Assembly (NCBI RefSeq): GCF_000876015.1
Contig: NZ_BBQM01000014.1
Location: 248,001 to 312,000 of the forward strand
Length of the DNA: 64,000 bases
Origin: Cupriavidus basilensis
GTDB taxonomy: Bacteria; Pseudomonadota; Gammaproteobacteria; Burkholderiales; Burkholderiaceae
Direction: 5' to 3'
Positions 16,844 through 25,803 of the stretch are shown one piece after another. Each line of letters opens with the position of its first letter. Position 1 is the stretch's first letter. The notes under the pieces are model-generated. The model was not told where the DNA came from. It worked only from the letters and a program-made list of their open reading frames with translations, and did no database searches. The position numbers were made by a program, and so were the translations under genes.

Positions 16844-17776
16844 ATGACAGTTCCTCCTTGCCGGACCGACGCCCGCGCAAAACCGGGCGCGCCCGCGCGG
16901 CTCCGCCTGCCGGCGCTGCTGCTGTTGCTGTGCGGCGTCCTCGGCGCCGCGCGGGCGCAGCCGGCCGCGCCCGCGTCCACAGACAACGCCGCCGCTGCCG
17001 TGTCCGCCGCATTGGCGGAGTCGCCGCCAGCCGCGCCGGGCACCATCTGCGACACCGGCTGGTTCCGCTCCGGCGCCCGCACGCAGATGGAAGCCGACGG
17101 CGACATGCCGATGTCGATCACCATGACGATCCGCCATCCGGTGCGCACCGAGACCGGCTGCAGCGCCTGGCTGACGATCCATTCCAAGTCCGCGCTGGCG
17201 GCGATGATGGGGCCGCCGGTGGTGATGGACCAGGTACACCACATGAATTTCGACCGCGCGGCCGGCGGCACCGGCGGCACGGTCAGCAGCCAGCGCGCCA
17301 CCATCAATGCGCGGGCGCGCTATACACGCCTGTTCGGCGAGGCCTCGTTCCAGGGCCACGGCGTGCTCAGCTACGCCGGCCTGGCGGTGCGCGAAGGCGC
17401 GGTGCTGCCCGGCGAGACGCTCACCTCCAGCCTCGACCTGGAGATCCACAGCCTGGCCACCGACGCCTTCGTCACCACCATCCGCGCGCCGTCGGCCTCC
17501 GTCACCATCGGCGAGCGGCGCGTGGGCCGCGCGCGCGCCATCGAGACGACGCTGGGCCGCCGCGAGTGCATGCCGATCACCTACGAGAAGCGCAACTCGC
17601 TCGGCCCGGTGCTGATGGGCGACGAGGTGATTCAGACCGAACCCGCGGTCATGGAGATCACCGACTGGTACTGCCCCACGGAGTCCTTCGTGCTGCGCAC
17701 GGAGGTGCGGCAGAAGGGCAAGGTCGAGACCATCGACACCACCGCGCTGGGCCTGCTGGGAGACGACCAGCCGTGA
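16844..17776 (+). CDS. Secreted protein of unknown function
   Basis: Predicted product 310 aa from ATG 16844; a GTG at 16814 is the alternative. A cleavable signal (LRLPALLLLLCGVLGAARA, cleavage after about residue 37) places it in the periplasm. Two later Cys pairs (ICDTGWF, TGCSAWL, and RRECMP with WYCPTESF) could form disulfides. The rest looks beta-rich with many Thr and Val. I do not recognise a family. It diverges from the gamma-carbonic-anhydrase-like gene and precedes ohrR by 84 bp. Confidence 0.75.
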   Translation: MTVPPCRTDARAKPGAPARLRLPALLLLLCGVLGAARAQPAAPASTDNAAAAVSAALAESPPAAPGTICDTGWFRSGARTQMEADGDMPMSITMTIRHPVRTETGCSAWLTIHSKSALAAMMGPPVVMDQVHHMNFDRAAGGTGGTVSSQRATINARARYTRLFGEASFQGHGVLSYAGLAVREGAVLPGETLTSSLDLEIHSLATDAFVTTIRAPSASVTIGERRVGRARAIETTLGRRECMPITYEKRNSLGPVLMGDEVIQTEPAVMEITDWYCPTESFVLRTEVRQKGKVETIDTTALGLLGDDQP

Positions 17777-17828
17777 GACCCCGCGCGGCGGCGCGGAAAA
17801 ATCTGCGGCGCGGAAAAAAATAGCTTGC

Positions 17829-17853
17829 AATTGAATCGCGCACGATATAAATT
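17829..17853. promoter_or_regulatory. Candidate OhrR operator upstream of ohrR
   Basis: AATTGAATCG and CGATATAAATT face each other around CGCA in the last 32 bp before the ohrR start. The element shares GCACGAT(A/T)TAA with the region upstream of ohr. OhrR repressors bind AT-rich inverted repeats overlapping their own promoter, which this matches in place and composition. Confidence 0.5.
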
Positions 17854-17860
17854 ACGGCTC

Positions 17861-18355
17861 ATGGACACGAAACGCACTCCCCGGAACAAGCAGGCAGCGC
17901 CCGGCGCCGGTCTCGACAGCGCCTCCGTGCTGCTGCTGGACCACCAGTTCTGCTTTTCCGTGTATGCCACTTCGCTGGCCCTGAACAAGCTTTACCGCAA
18001 GTTGCTGGCGCCGCTGGGCCTGACCTATCCGCAATACCTCGTGATGATGGTGCTGTGGGAGGCCGATGGCCTGACGGTGTCGGACATCGGCGCGCGCCTG
18101 CACCTGGACTCGGCCACGCTGACGCCGCTGCTCAAGCGCATGGAAGCGCAGTCGCTGCTGCGCCGCGAGCGCGCCGCGGCCGACGAGCGGCAGGTCATCG
18201 TCACGCTGACCCCGCACGGGCGCGCGCTGCGGCAGCAGGCCGAGGCGGTGCCGCGCGCGGTGCTGTGCGCGGCCGATTGCGGCATCGAGAAGATCGCGTC
18301 GGTCAAGGCGGAGCTCGACAAGCTGCGCGAGCGCTTCGCCGACGCGGGCAGTTGA
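17861..18355 (+). CDS. ohrR: Organic-hydroperoxide-sensing MarR-family repressor OhrR
   Basis: A 164-aa MarR-type winged-helix regulator. [20 protein letters not shown] at residues 26-45 contains the reactive Cys conserved in OhrR, oxidised by organic hydroperoxides to release DNA. It is followed by [14 protein letters not shown], the HTH in [20 protein letters not shown] and the wing [15 protein letters not shown]. Further Cys residues near the C-terminus (VLCAADCG) could allow the two-Cys disulfide mechanism. The ATG at 17861 is preferred over the earlier in-frame codon at 17825 because the signature fits the family start. It is followed 234 bp later by ohr. Confidence 0.92.
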   Translation: MDTKRTPRNKQAAPGAGLDSASVLLLDHQFCFSVYATSLALNKLYRKLLAPLGLTYPQYLVMMVLWEADGLTVSDIGARLHLDSATLTPLLKRMEAQSLLRRERAAADERQVIVTLTPHGRALRQQAEAVPRAVLCAADCGIEKIASVKAELDKLRERFADAGS

Positions 18356-18412
18356 ATGGGCAGTTGAAGGAAGGCGCGGGCGAATGCCCCGCCGGAACGC
18401 AAGATAAGTAGT

Positions 18413-18427
18413 GCACGATTTAATCGC
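18413..18427. promoter_or_regulatory. Candidate OhrR operator upstream of ohr
   Basis: GCACGATTTAATCGC contains the palindrome CGAT-TTA-ATCG and repeats the core seen before ohrR (GCACGATATAA). It lies about 165 bp upstream of the ohr ATG in the otherwise empty 234-bp gap. Shared sequence in front of both genes supports common control; the long distance to ohr implies a long leader or a second site. Confidence 0.45.
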
Positions 18428-18589
18428 TAGCGATGTTGAGTGCCGCAACCGGGCACTGGCGATGCGCGGCAGATAGTAGATAGTAAGTAGCAGCAGCACA
18501 CGGCAGTACCGCAGCAGGCAGTACCCCATAACCCCTCGGCTCCCCGGAGCCGGCAGTGTCACTCTCAGTCAACGAACCGGAGATTCATC

Positions 18590-19015
18590 ATGTCGATCGA
18601 AAAAGTCCTTTACCGCGCCAGCGCCACCGCCACCGGAGGCCGTGACGGCCGCTCGGTGTCTTCCGACAACGTGCTGGACGTCAAGCTGGCCACCCCGCGC
18701 GAGCTGGGCGGCGCGGGCGGTGTCGGCACCAACCCCGAGCAACTGTTCGCCGCGGGCTATTCGGCCTGCTTCCTGGGCGCGCTGAAGTTCGTCGCGGCCC
18801 GCGAGAAGATCGCGCTGCCCGCGGATACCTCGATCACCGGCCAGGTCGGCATCGGCGCGATTCCCACCGGCTTCGGCATCGAGGTGAACCTGAACATCTC
18901 GCTGCCCGGCGTGGACCGCGCCGTCGCGCAGTCGCTGGTCGACAAGGCCCATATCGTGTGCCCGTACTCGAACGCCACGCGCGGCAACATCGACGTGCGC
19001 CTGACGCTGATCTGA
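18590..19015 (+). CDS. ohr: Organic hydroperoxide resistance protein Ohr
   Basis: A 141-aa thiol peroxidase of the OsmC/Ohr family that reduces organic hydroperoxides with lipoyl-type reductants. The two catalytic Cys residues are visible in [12 protein letters not shown] (about residue 61) and [11 protein letters not shown] (about 125), and length and the C-terminal NIDVRLTL are typical. The ATG at 18590 follows CCGGAG. Pairing with ohrR upstream supports Ohr over OsmC. Usually induced by organic peroxides through OhrR. Confidence 0.94.
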   Translation: MSIEKVLYRASATATGGRDGRSVSSDNVLDVKLATPRELGGAGGVGTNPEQLFAAGYSACFLGALKFVAAREKIALPADTSITGQVGIGAIPTGFGIEVNLNISLPGVDRAVAQSLVDKAHIVCPYSNATRGNIDVRLTLI

Positions 19016-19142
19016 GGCGCCGCGCCGGCGGCCCGCCTCCGCACGGGGAGACGGGCCGCCGGCATGCTCTAGAATCGCGGCAGGACAAGGCTTGCCATCC
19101 GGCAACGCCTTGCGCCGCCACGAAAACAAGAACGGAGACACC

Positions 19143-20078
19143 GTGCGTTACGAACTGACGGACCTGCGCCTGTTCCAGGCCATTGCCGAAGCGCAGAACC
19201 TGTCCAGCGGGGCCTCCGCGATCCACATCACGGCATCCGCCGCCAGCTACCGCCTGAAGAACCTCGAGCATGCGATGGGCACGCCGCTGTTCGTGCGCAA
19301 CGCGCGCGGCATGGAGCTCACGCCCGCCGGCCAGACCCTGCTCGCGCACGTGCGCGAACTGCTGCAAGGGGTGGAGCGCATGCACGGCGAGGTGGGGCGC
19401 TTCTCGGCCGGCCTCAAGGGCCATATCCGCCTGCTGGCCAACAGCAGCTCGCTCAACGGCTTCATCATCCCCAGCGTGAGCCGCTTCCTGGCGGCCAACC
19501 CGGACGTCAACATCGACCTCGAAGAACGCGCCAGCCAGGCCATTCCCGCCGCGGTGGCGGCGCAGGAGGCCGACATCGGCATCCTCGCCGGCGACATCGA
19601 TGCCGGCGGCGTGCGCGCCGAGCGCTATGCCGTGGACGAACTGGTCCTCGCCGTGCCGCCCGACCATCCGCTCGCGCGGCAGGCCGAGCTGCGCTTCGGC
19701 GCGGCGCTCGAATTCGATTTCGTCTGCATGAGCCGCGGCAGCAGCAATTTCCTGTTCCTGCGCGACATGGCGCAGCGCGCCGGCAAGAGCCCCAACGTGC
19801 GCCTGCACGCGCACAGCTTCGAGGCCGCGCTGTCGCTGGTGGAGGCCGGCGTGGGCGTGGCGCTGGTGCCGCGCAGCGTGGCCGCGCAGGCGCTGCGCGA
19901 GGCGCGCGTGGTCGGCGTGCGGCTGGCCGAGCCGTGGGCGCGCCGCGAGCTGAACCTGATCGTGCGCGCGGAGCGCAAGCTGCCGTCCTTCACCGCCGCC
20001 TTCGTGCAGTTCCTGCTGGACGATCCGCGCGTGGCGGCCACGCGGGAAGACGCCCCGCCGCCGGGCCGGGAGACATGA
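19143..20078 (+). CDS. LysR-family transcriptional regulator
   Basis: A 311-aa LysR-type regulator. The N-terminal HTH spans about residues 1-60 (LTDLRLFQAIAEAQNLSSGA, then AASYRLKNLEHAMGTPLFVR trimmed), followed by the type-2 periplasmic-binding-like effector domain from about residue 90. The GTG at 19143 is preceded by GGAGAC and starts MRYELTDL; in-frame codons before it lack a site. No divergent target gene is present: ohr is upstream on the same strand and a CzcE-like gene downstream, so the target is unknown. Confidence 0.88.
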   Translation: MRYELTDLRLFQAIAEAQNLSSGASAIHITASAASYRLKNLEHAMGTPLFVRNARGMELTPAGQTLLAHVRELLQGVERMHGEVGRFSAGLKGHIRLLANSSSLNGFIIPSVSRFLAANPDVNIDLEERASQAIPAAVAAQEADIGILAGDIDAGGVRAERYAVDELVLAVPPDHPLARQAELRFGAALEFDFVCMSRGSSNFLFLRDMAQRAGKSPNVRLHAHSFEAALSLVEAGVGVALVPRSVAAQALREARVVGVRLAEPWARRELNLIVRAERKLPSFTAAFVQFLLDDPRVAATREDAPPPGRET

Positions 20079-20081
20079 ATA

Positions 20082-20100
20082 AACCGACTTCGTTTCGGTT
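20082..20100 (+). terminator. Weak hairpin after the LysR gene
   Basis: AACCGA and TCGGTT pair around a 7-nt loop, 4 bp after the LysR stop codon. The following sequence is AT-rich but has no clear T-run, so termination would be weak. Confidence 0.35.
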
Positions 20101-20187
20101 GATTAAATCATTTCAAGAATACGTGGCGGGTCATTACACTTTCTTCGTGTACTCCTGATGACAGGGGTGCGCACAAGGAAAAACACA

Positions 20188-20592
20188 ATGACCAAAAAGC
20201 AAAAGCTGGCCGCCGCGCTGGCACTCTCCCTGCTCGCCACGTCACCGGCGTGGAGCGCCGGCACGCCCTCGCAAGCGCCTTCCCCGACCGTCTCCGATAC
20301 TTCCCCTTCCGCCCCCGCCACCAGGGCGAGCCGCGTGGCCGCGCTGTTCGGCAGCCCCGCCGACCTGCGCGCCACCACGCGCACCGTGACGCTCGCGCCC
20401 GGCATGAACTACGTCAACGTCGCCTCCGGCGAATCGGTGGCCTTCAACGCCGGCGGCAGGAGCGCGGGCTGGACCTTCCTCGAGGCCGCCGGCGGCACCT
20501 CGTTCGACATGGCGCTGATCCTGCCGGACCTGCCGCAGGCCAGGGGCATCCGCGTGTACGTGGGCGCCAGCGACGTGTTCCACGGCGGCTGA
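20188..20592 (+). CDS. CzcE-like small periplasmic protein
   Basis: A 134-aa protein with a Sec signal peptide (KLAAALALSLLATSPAWSA, cleavage near residue 24). The mature part has the CzcE-family pattern: RVAALFGSPADLRATTRTVTLAP, then YVNVASGESVAFNAGG and SFDMALILPDLPQARGIRVYV (pieces trimmed), predicted as a small beta barrel. CzcE of Cupriavidus metallidurans is a periplasmic Cu(II)-binding protein. Here no efflux or two-component genes flank it and only one His, near the C-terminus (VFHGG), is visible in the mature part, so metal binding is uncertain. The ATG at 20188 follows AAGGAA. Confidence 0.72.
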   Translation: MTKKQKLAAALALSLLATSPAWSAGTPSQAPSPTVSDTSPSAPATRASRVAALFGSPADLRATTRTVTLAPGMNYVNVASGESVAFNAGGRSAGWTFLEAAGGTSFDMALILPDLPQARGIRVYVGASDVFHGG

Positions 20593-20824
20593 CGCGCGCG
20601 GCGGCGGGCTGACGGCGCTGCCGGCCCGGCAGATGTGAGCGCGGGCCGGCGCGCCGCCGGCCGAGCGTTCCAATTCCACGAACTGCCGGTTCGAATTTTT
20701 CGGATGGCCCGATGGCGGGCGCAAAAAATATACTGGCTGCCAGCTCCAGGCCCGTGGAAGGCGGCTCCTTCGTCCCATGCCGGTCCGGCGGCGACATACA
20801 AGAACGATTCATCCGGAGACAGCC

Positions 20825-21829
20825 GTGAAACCCTTCCAGGCCCGCCTGCGCCTGCTCGCCTTGTGCGGCAGCATCTTTTCCACCTTCCTCGCGGCCGGCG
20901 CCGCGCACGCGCAGCCGGCCGCGGCCGAAGCGTGGCCCGCCAAGCCGGTGACCATCGTGGTGGCGTTCGCGCCCGGCGGCATGACCGACATCGTCGGGCG
21001 CCTGCTGGCCGCCGAGCTGTCGCAGGCGTTCAGGCAGAGCTTCGTGGTGGAGAACCGTCCCGGCGCGGCCGGGCAGGTCGCCACCGAGTACGTGGCGCGC
21101 AAGCCCAGTGACGGCTACACGCTGCTGCTCAGCGCGACCGGCCACGTGATCGGCCCGGCGGTGCAGAAGAACGTGCGCTACCAGCCGGTGAAGGATTTCG
21201 AGCCGATCGCGCTGATCGCCAAGGCGCCCAACATGCTGGTGGTGAACCCGTCCGTGCCGGCCCACACGCTGCCGGAGTTCATCAAGTGGGCCAAGGCGCA
21301 GCCGAGCGTGCCCTACGGCTCGGCCGGCGTGGGCGGCTCCACGCACCTGGCCGGCGAGCTGTTCCGGCAGGTGGCCGGCGTGCCGCTGGTGCACGTGCCG
21401 TACAAGGGCGCGTCGCCGTCCACCAACGACGTGGTGGCCGGGCAGATCCCGATGGTGTTCCAGGATTCGATGAGCGTGTCCGCCTTCATCGCCGCCGGCA
21501 AGCTGCGGCCCATCGCCGTGACCAGCGCCGAGCGCAGCAAGCTGTTTCCCGAGCTGCCGACCATCGCCGAGGCCGGCTTCAAGAACTACGACCTCTACAC
21601 CTGGCTCGGCCTGTACGCGCCGGCCGGCACCGCGCCGGACATCGTGGCGCGCCTGAACCGCGAGGCCAACCGCATCATGCGCTCGCCCGCGATGGCCGAG
21701 AAGCTGCGCAAGCAGAGCGCCGAGGCCGGCGGCACGCTCGACCCGGCGGCGTTCCGCCAGTACGTGGAGGCCGAGGTGGCCAAGTGGCAGCGCACGGTGC
21801 AGGTCACCGGCGTGAAGGTGGACGAGTGA
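20825..21829 (+). CDS. Tripartite tricarboxylate transporter (Bug) substrate-binding protein
   Basis: A 334-aa periplasmic receptor of the Bug/TctC family. The signal peptide ends near AHAQPAA; the mature protein starts AWPAKPVTIVVAFAPGGMTD, the family hallmark, and has VENRPGAAGQVATEYVA, DGYTLLL and VPYKGASPSTNDVVAGQI. GTG start at 20825 with CGGAG upstream. It heads a cluster with DUF35, thiolase-like and FadB-like genes, so it probably captures a carboxylate fed into that pathway. TctA/TctB membrane subunits are not in the window. Confidence 0.9.
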   Translation: MKPFQARLRLLALCGSIFSTFLAAGAAHAQPAAAEAWPAKPVTIVVAFAPGGMTDIVGRLLAAELSQAFRQSFVVENRPGAAGQVATEYVARKPSDGYTLLLSATGHVIGPAVQKNVRYQPVKDFEPIALIAKAPNMLVVNPSVPAHTLPEFIKWAKAQPSVPYGSAGVGGSTHLAGELFRQVAGVPLVHVPYKGASPSTNDVVAGQIPMVFQDSMSVSAFIAAGKLRPIAVTSAERSKLFPELPTIAEAGFKNYDLYTWLGLYAPAGTAPDIVARLNREANRIMRSPAMAEKLRKQSAEAGGTLDPAAFRQYVEAEVAKWQRTVQVTGVKVDE

Positions 21830-21879
21830 ATTCCCACTCAATCCATTCGACCCACTCAACCCATCGCGGAGCGGCTTCC

Positions 21880-22281
21880 ATGCACGGCAGCACAGGCGCG
21901 TCCACCGACAGCGAAACCCGGGGCGCGGACACTTTCTATTTCGCCAGCCTGGCGCGGGGCAGCTTCGTCATGCCGCGCTGTGCGGACTGCGGGCGCTGGC
22001 ATTTCTTCCCGCGCGTGCTGTGCCCGCACTGCGGCTCCGACGCGCTGGCCTGGCAGGCGCCCTCGGGCGGCGCCACGGTGTATTCCACCACCACGGTGCG
22101 CCGGCCGGAAGGCGACTACAACGTCAGCCTGATCGACCTCGACGAAGGCCCGCGCATGATGAGCCGGGTCGCGGGCGTGGCGCCGGACGCGGTGCGCATC
22201 GGCATGCGCGTGCGCGCGCGGATCGCGCAGGAGGCGGCCGGGCCGCTGCTGGAATTCGTCGTCGCGCAGGTGCAGCCATGA
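21880..22281 (+). CDS. DUF35 OB-fold/zinc-ribbon protein (acyl-CoA-associated)
   Basis: A 133-aa protein with a rubredoxin-like zinc ribbon (CADCGRWHFFPRVLCPHCGS, the two CxxC knuckles about residues 40-59) followed by an OB-fold. DUF35 proteins pair with thiolase-like or acyl-CoA enzymes and present CoA substrates. Its stop overlaps the start of the thiolase-like gene (ATGA), implying translational coupling and a complex. The ATG at 21880 follows CGGAG. Confidence 0.88.
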   Translation: MHGSTGASTDSETRGADTFYFASLARGSFVMPRCADCGRWHFFPRVLCPHCGSDALAWQAPSGGATVYSTTTVRRPEGDYNVSLIDLDEGPRMMSRVAGVAPDAVRIGMRVRARIAQEAAGPLLEFVVAQVQP

Positions 22282-23447
22282 GCGACACGCACGGCACGCG
22301 GCGCGGCGCCGTCGCCATCCTCGGCACCGGGCTGGCCGGCCTGGGCCACGCGGGCGGGCGCACCGAGCAGGAGATCATCGCGCAGGCGGCGCACGCGGCG
22401 GTGCGGGCCAGCGGCCTGCGCATGCGCGACATCGACGGCATCATCACCGCCAGCCTCACCTCGCCCTGGTGGGTGATGCGCATGGCCGAGTACCTCGGCA
22501 TCCGGCCGCGCTTTTCCGACAGCACCATGTTCGGCGGCTCGTCCTTCATCGCCGACCTCAAGATCGCGGCGATGGCCATCGAGGCCGGCGAGTGCGACAA
22601 CGTGCTGGTCTGCTACGGCGCCACGCCGCGCAGCGCGCCGAGCAGTACGCGCCAGAACCAGATGCGCGCCGAGCTGGACCCGCAGCCCTACGAGCATCCG
22701 TACAAGCCGTTCAACCCGCCCAGCAGCTACGCGCTGGCGGCGGCGCGCCACATGCACCAGTACGGCACCACGCGCACGCAGCTGGCCGAGGTGGCGGTGG
22801 CCGCGCGCAAGTGGGCGCAGCGCAACCCCGATGCGTTTGCGCGCGGCCCGCTGAGCGTGGACGACGTGCTCGGCGCGAAGATGATTTCCGATCCGCTCAC
22901 GGTGCGCGACTGCTGCCTGGTGACGGACGGCGCCGGCGCCTTCGTGGTCACGCGCGCCGACCGCGCGCGCGGCCTGCACGCCAGCCCCGTCTACGTGCTC
23001 GGCTGCGGGCACGCGCACTGGCACCGGCAGATCTCGTGCATGGACGACGTGACCGTGACCCCGGCCGTGGAGTCGGGCCGCAAGGTCTTCGCCGAAGCCG
23101 GCCTGACGCCGGCCGACATCGACGTGGTGGAGCTGTACGACGCCTTCACCATCAACCCGATCCTGTTCCTGGAGGACCTCGGCTTCTGCGCCAAGGGCGA
23201 GGGCGGCGCCTTCGTCTCGGGCGGGCGCATCGAGCCCGGCGGCGCGTTCCCGATGAACACCAACGGCGGCGGGCTGTCGTGCACGCACCCGGGCATGTAC
23301 AGCATCTTCCTGGTGATCGAGGCGGTCGCGCAGCTGCGCCGCGAGGCCGGCGCGCGCCAGGTGCCGGGCGCGCAGGTGGCGCTGGTGCACGGCAATGGCG
23401 GCGTGCTGTCGAGCCAGGCCACGGCCATCCTGTCCACCGCAGTCTGA
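22278..23447 (+). CDS. Thiolase-superfamily (SCP2-type) protein
   Basis: A 389-aa lipid-transfer-type thiolase homologue. It shows the thiolase-fold pieces GTRRGAVAILGTGLAG (start), VVELYDAFTINPILFLEDLG (trimmed), NTNGGGLSCTHPGMYSI and LVHGNGGVLSSQATAIL. The N-terminal active-site Cys of degradative thiolases (CxS) is replaced by FGGSSF, while the C-terminal His (HPG, HGNGG) remains, the usual state of this DUF35-associated branch. It probably condenses or cleaves an acyl-CoA, or acts as an aldol-type lyase with the DUF35 partner; the exact reaction is unknown. Confidence 0.86.
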   Translation: MSDTHGTRRGAVAILGTGLAGLGHAGGRTEQEIIAQAAHAAVRASGLRMRDIDGIITASLTSPWWVMRMAEYLGIRPRFSDSTMFGGSSFIADLKIAAMAIEAGECDNVLVCYGATPRSAPSSTRQNQMRAELDPQPYEHPYKPFNPPSSYALAAARHMHQYGTTRTQLAEVAVAARKWAQRNPDAFARGPLSVDDVLGAKMISDPLTVRDCCLVTDGAGAFVVTRADRARGLHASPVYVLGCGHAHWHRQISCMDDVTVTPAVESGRKVFAEAGLTPADIDVVELYDAFTINPILFLEDLGFCAKGEGGAFVSGGRIEPGGAFPMNTNGGGLSCTHPGMYSIFLVIEAVAQLRREAGARQVPGAQVALVHGNGGVLSSQATAILSTAV

Positions 23448-23475
23448 ACCTTCACCGCATCTTCGCGAGCCTGCC

Positions 23476-25620
23476 ATGACACTGCCTTCCGCCAGCATCC
23501 CGGACAACATCGCCCTGAGCCCGACCGTGCGCTACCAGCGCCACGGCCGCGTGGCCGTGCTGCTGATCGACAACCCGCCGGTCAACGGCCTCGGCGACAC
23601 CGTGCGCCTGGGCCTGTACGAAGGACTGGCCGCGGCGGCGCGCGACGACACCGTCGCCGCCGTGGCCATCCTCGGCGCCGGCAAGGCGTTCTGCGGCGGC
23701 GCCGACATCCGCCAGTTCAATACGCCGGCGGCCAGCGCGCGGCCCACGCTGCGCGAGGTGATCGCGCGCATCGAACAGTCCGCCAGGCCGGTGGTGGCGG
23801 CCATCCACGGCGTGGCGCTGGGCGGCGGCATGGAGCTGGCGCTCGGCTGCCACTACCGCATCGCCAGCGCCGATGCCAGCCTGGGCCTGCCCGAGGTCAA
23901 CCTCGGCCTGGTGCCGGGCGGCGGCGGCACGCAGCGGCTGCCGCGCCTGATCGGCGTGGCGGCGGCGCTGGACCTGATCCAGTCCGGCCGGCCGGTGCGC
24001 GGCGAGCGCGCGCTGGCGCTGGGCATGACCGATGCGCTGATCGAGGGCGAGCCGCTCGCCGCCGCGCTGGCTTTCGCGCGGCGCGTGGCGGACCTGCCGG
24101 GCGCGCATCCGGTGATCGCGCGCCGGCCATGCGCCGACGGCGCGGGCGTGGACTTCGCCGCGCGCGTGGCCGCGGTCGGCGCGCGCGCCCGCAACGCGCT
24201 GGCGCAGCGCGCCGCGATCGCCTGCGTGGAGGCGGCGACGCGCCTGCCGCTGGAGGCGGGGCTCGATGCCGAGCGCGCGCATTTCGATGAGCTCGTGGCC
24301 GGCCCGGAATCTCGGGCGCTGCGCCACCTGTTCTTCGCCGAGCGCGAGGCGCCCAAGGTCGCCGCCGCGCCGGCGGGCGAGGCGCCGCGCGAGGTGGCGA
24401 ACGAGGTGGCGCGCGTGGGCATCCTCGGCGCCGGCACGATGGGCGCGGGCATCGCGATGGCGTTCGCCAACGCCGGCATCCCGGTGACGCTGTGCGAGCA
24501 GCGCGAGGACGCGCTGGCGCGCGGCATGGCGCAGATCCGCCGCAACTACGAGATCACCGCGGCCAAGGGCAAGCTCACGCCGCGGGACGTCGCGCAGCGC
24601 ATGGCGCGCATCACGCCCACGCTCGCCGACACGGAGCTGGCGCGGGCCGACCTCGTGATCGAGGCGGTGTTCGAGGACATGGCCGTCAAGCAGGCCGTGT
24701 TCGCCCGGCTCGACGCGATCTGCAAGGCGGGCGCGATGCTCGCCACCAATACCTCGCGGCTGGACGTCGACGTCATCGCGGCGGCGACCTCGCGCCCGCG
24801 CGACGTGATCGGGCTGCACTTCTTCAGCCCCGCCAACGTGATGAAGCTGCTGGAAGTGGTGCGCGGCCGGCAGACCGCGCCGGCGGTGGTCGCGGCCTGC
24901 ATGAAGCTGGCCCGGGACATCGGCAAGATCCCGGTGCTGGTGGGCGTGTGCGAAGGCTTCGTCGGCAACCGCATGCTCACGCCCTACTGGCGCGAGGCCG
25001 GCTTCCTGCTGGAGGAGGGCGCCTCGCCGCGGCAGGTGGACGGCGCGCTGACCGGCTTCGGCATGGCGATGGGCCCGCTGGCGATGGCCGACCTCGCCGG
25101 CATGGACATCAACTGGGCCACGCGCAAGCGGCTGGCGCCGACGCGGCCGGCCCACCTGCGCTACTCGAAGGTGGCCGACCGCATCTGCGAGCTGGGCCGC
25201 TTCGGCCAGAAGACCGCGGCCGGCTACTACCGCTACGAAGCCGGCAGCCGCGCGCCGCTGCCGGACCCGCTGGTCGACGAGATCATCCGCGCCTGCGCGG
25301 CCGAGGCCGGCATCGCGCGCCGCGCGGTGGACGACGCGGAAATCGTCGAGCGCTGCATGCTGGCGCTGGTCAACGAAGGCGCGCGCATCCTGGAAGAGGG
25401 CATCGCGCGGCGCGCCTCGGACATCGACGTGGTGTACGTGCATGGCTACGGCTTCCCGGCGTGGCGCGGCGGGCCGATGTTCCACGCGCGGCGCCTGGGC
25501 CTGGCGCGGGTGCTGGAGCGCATCCGCGCGCTCGAAGCCGCGCACGGCGGGCACTGGGCGCCCGCGCCGCTGCTGGTGCGGCTGGTGGCCGAGGGGCGCG
25601 CCGCGTTCGACGTGGACTGA
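23476..25620 (+). CDS. FadB-like 3-hydroxyacyl-CoA dehydrogenase / enoyl-CoA hydratase
   Basis: A 714-aa bifunctional beta-oxidation enzyme. Residues about 15-200 are a crotonase domain with both catalytic Glu contexts (GGGMELALGC and GLPEVNLGLVPGGGGTQRL). From about residue 313, GILGAGTMGAGIAMAF opens the NAD-binding domain of 3-hydroxyacyl-CoA dehydrogenase, with the catalytic HFFSPANVMKLLEVV and two C-terminal domains. The order matches FadB/FadJ-type and peroxisomal multifunctional enzymes. The ATG at 23476 has only a weak ribosome-binding site. It lies 28 bp after the thiolase-like gene, in the same operon. Confidence 0.92.
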   Translation: MTLPSASIPDNIALSPTVRYQRHGRVAVLLIDNPPVNGLGDTVRLGLYEGLAAAARDDTVAAVAILGAGKAFCGGADIRQFNTPAASARPTLREVIARIEQSARPVVAAIHGVALGGGMELALGCHYRIASADASLGLPEVNLGLVPGGGGTQRLPRLIGVAAALDLIQSGRPVRGERALALGMTDALIEGEPLAAALAFARRVADLPGAHPVIARRPCADGAGVDFAARVAAVGARARNALAQRAAIACVEAATRLPLEAGLDAERAHFDELVAGPESRALRHLFFAEREAPKVAAAPAGEAPREVANEVARVGILGAGTMGAGIAMAFANAGIPVTLCEQREDALARGMAQIRRNYEITAAKGKLTPRDVAQRMARITPTLADTELARADLVIEAVFEDMAVKQAVFARLDAICKAGAMLATNTSRLDVDVIAAATSRPRDVIGLHFFSPANVMKLLEVVRGRQTAPAVVAACMKLARDIGKIPVLVGVCEGFVGNRMLTPYWREAGFLLEEGASPRQVDGALTGFGMAMGPLAMADLAGMDINWATRKRLAPTRPAHLRYSKVADRICELGRFGQKTAAGYYRYEAGSRAPLPDPLVDEIIRACAAEAGIARRAVDDAEIVERCMLALVNEGARILEEGIARRASDIDVVYVHGYGFPAWRGGPMFHARRLGLARVLERIRALEAAHGGHWAPAPLLVRLVAEGRAAFDVD

Positions 25621-25716
25621 GGGGCGGGACGAGCGGCGCTTCGCCGCCGCCGCCACCGCCGCCGCCGCGCGCATGGCGCGTGCCGGCCTGCTATGCTCCG
25701 GGCTTTACCAGCCATC

Positions 25717-25803
25717 ATGGAGTCGAGCGTGCACGCGCCTTCCGCCGCCGGTTCGCGCCGGACGAACCCCCGCCCCGGCCGCCGCGCGGCGACGCCGGCA
25801 TGA
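25717..25803 (+). CDS. Possible 28-codon leader peptide coupled to the FUSC gene
   Basis: An ATG at 25717, about 20 bp after a TATGCT box, opens a short frame whose TGA overlaps the FUSC start codon as ATGA. The FUSC gene lacks its own Shine-Dalgarno sequence, so coupling is possible. The peptide is Arg/Pro/Ala-rich and has no known relative. Chance overlap in GC-rich DNA cannot be excluded. Confidence 0.3.
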   Translation: MESSVHAPSAAGSRRTNPRPGRRAATPA

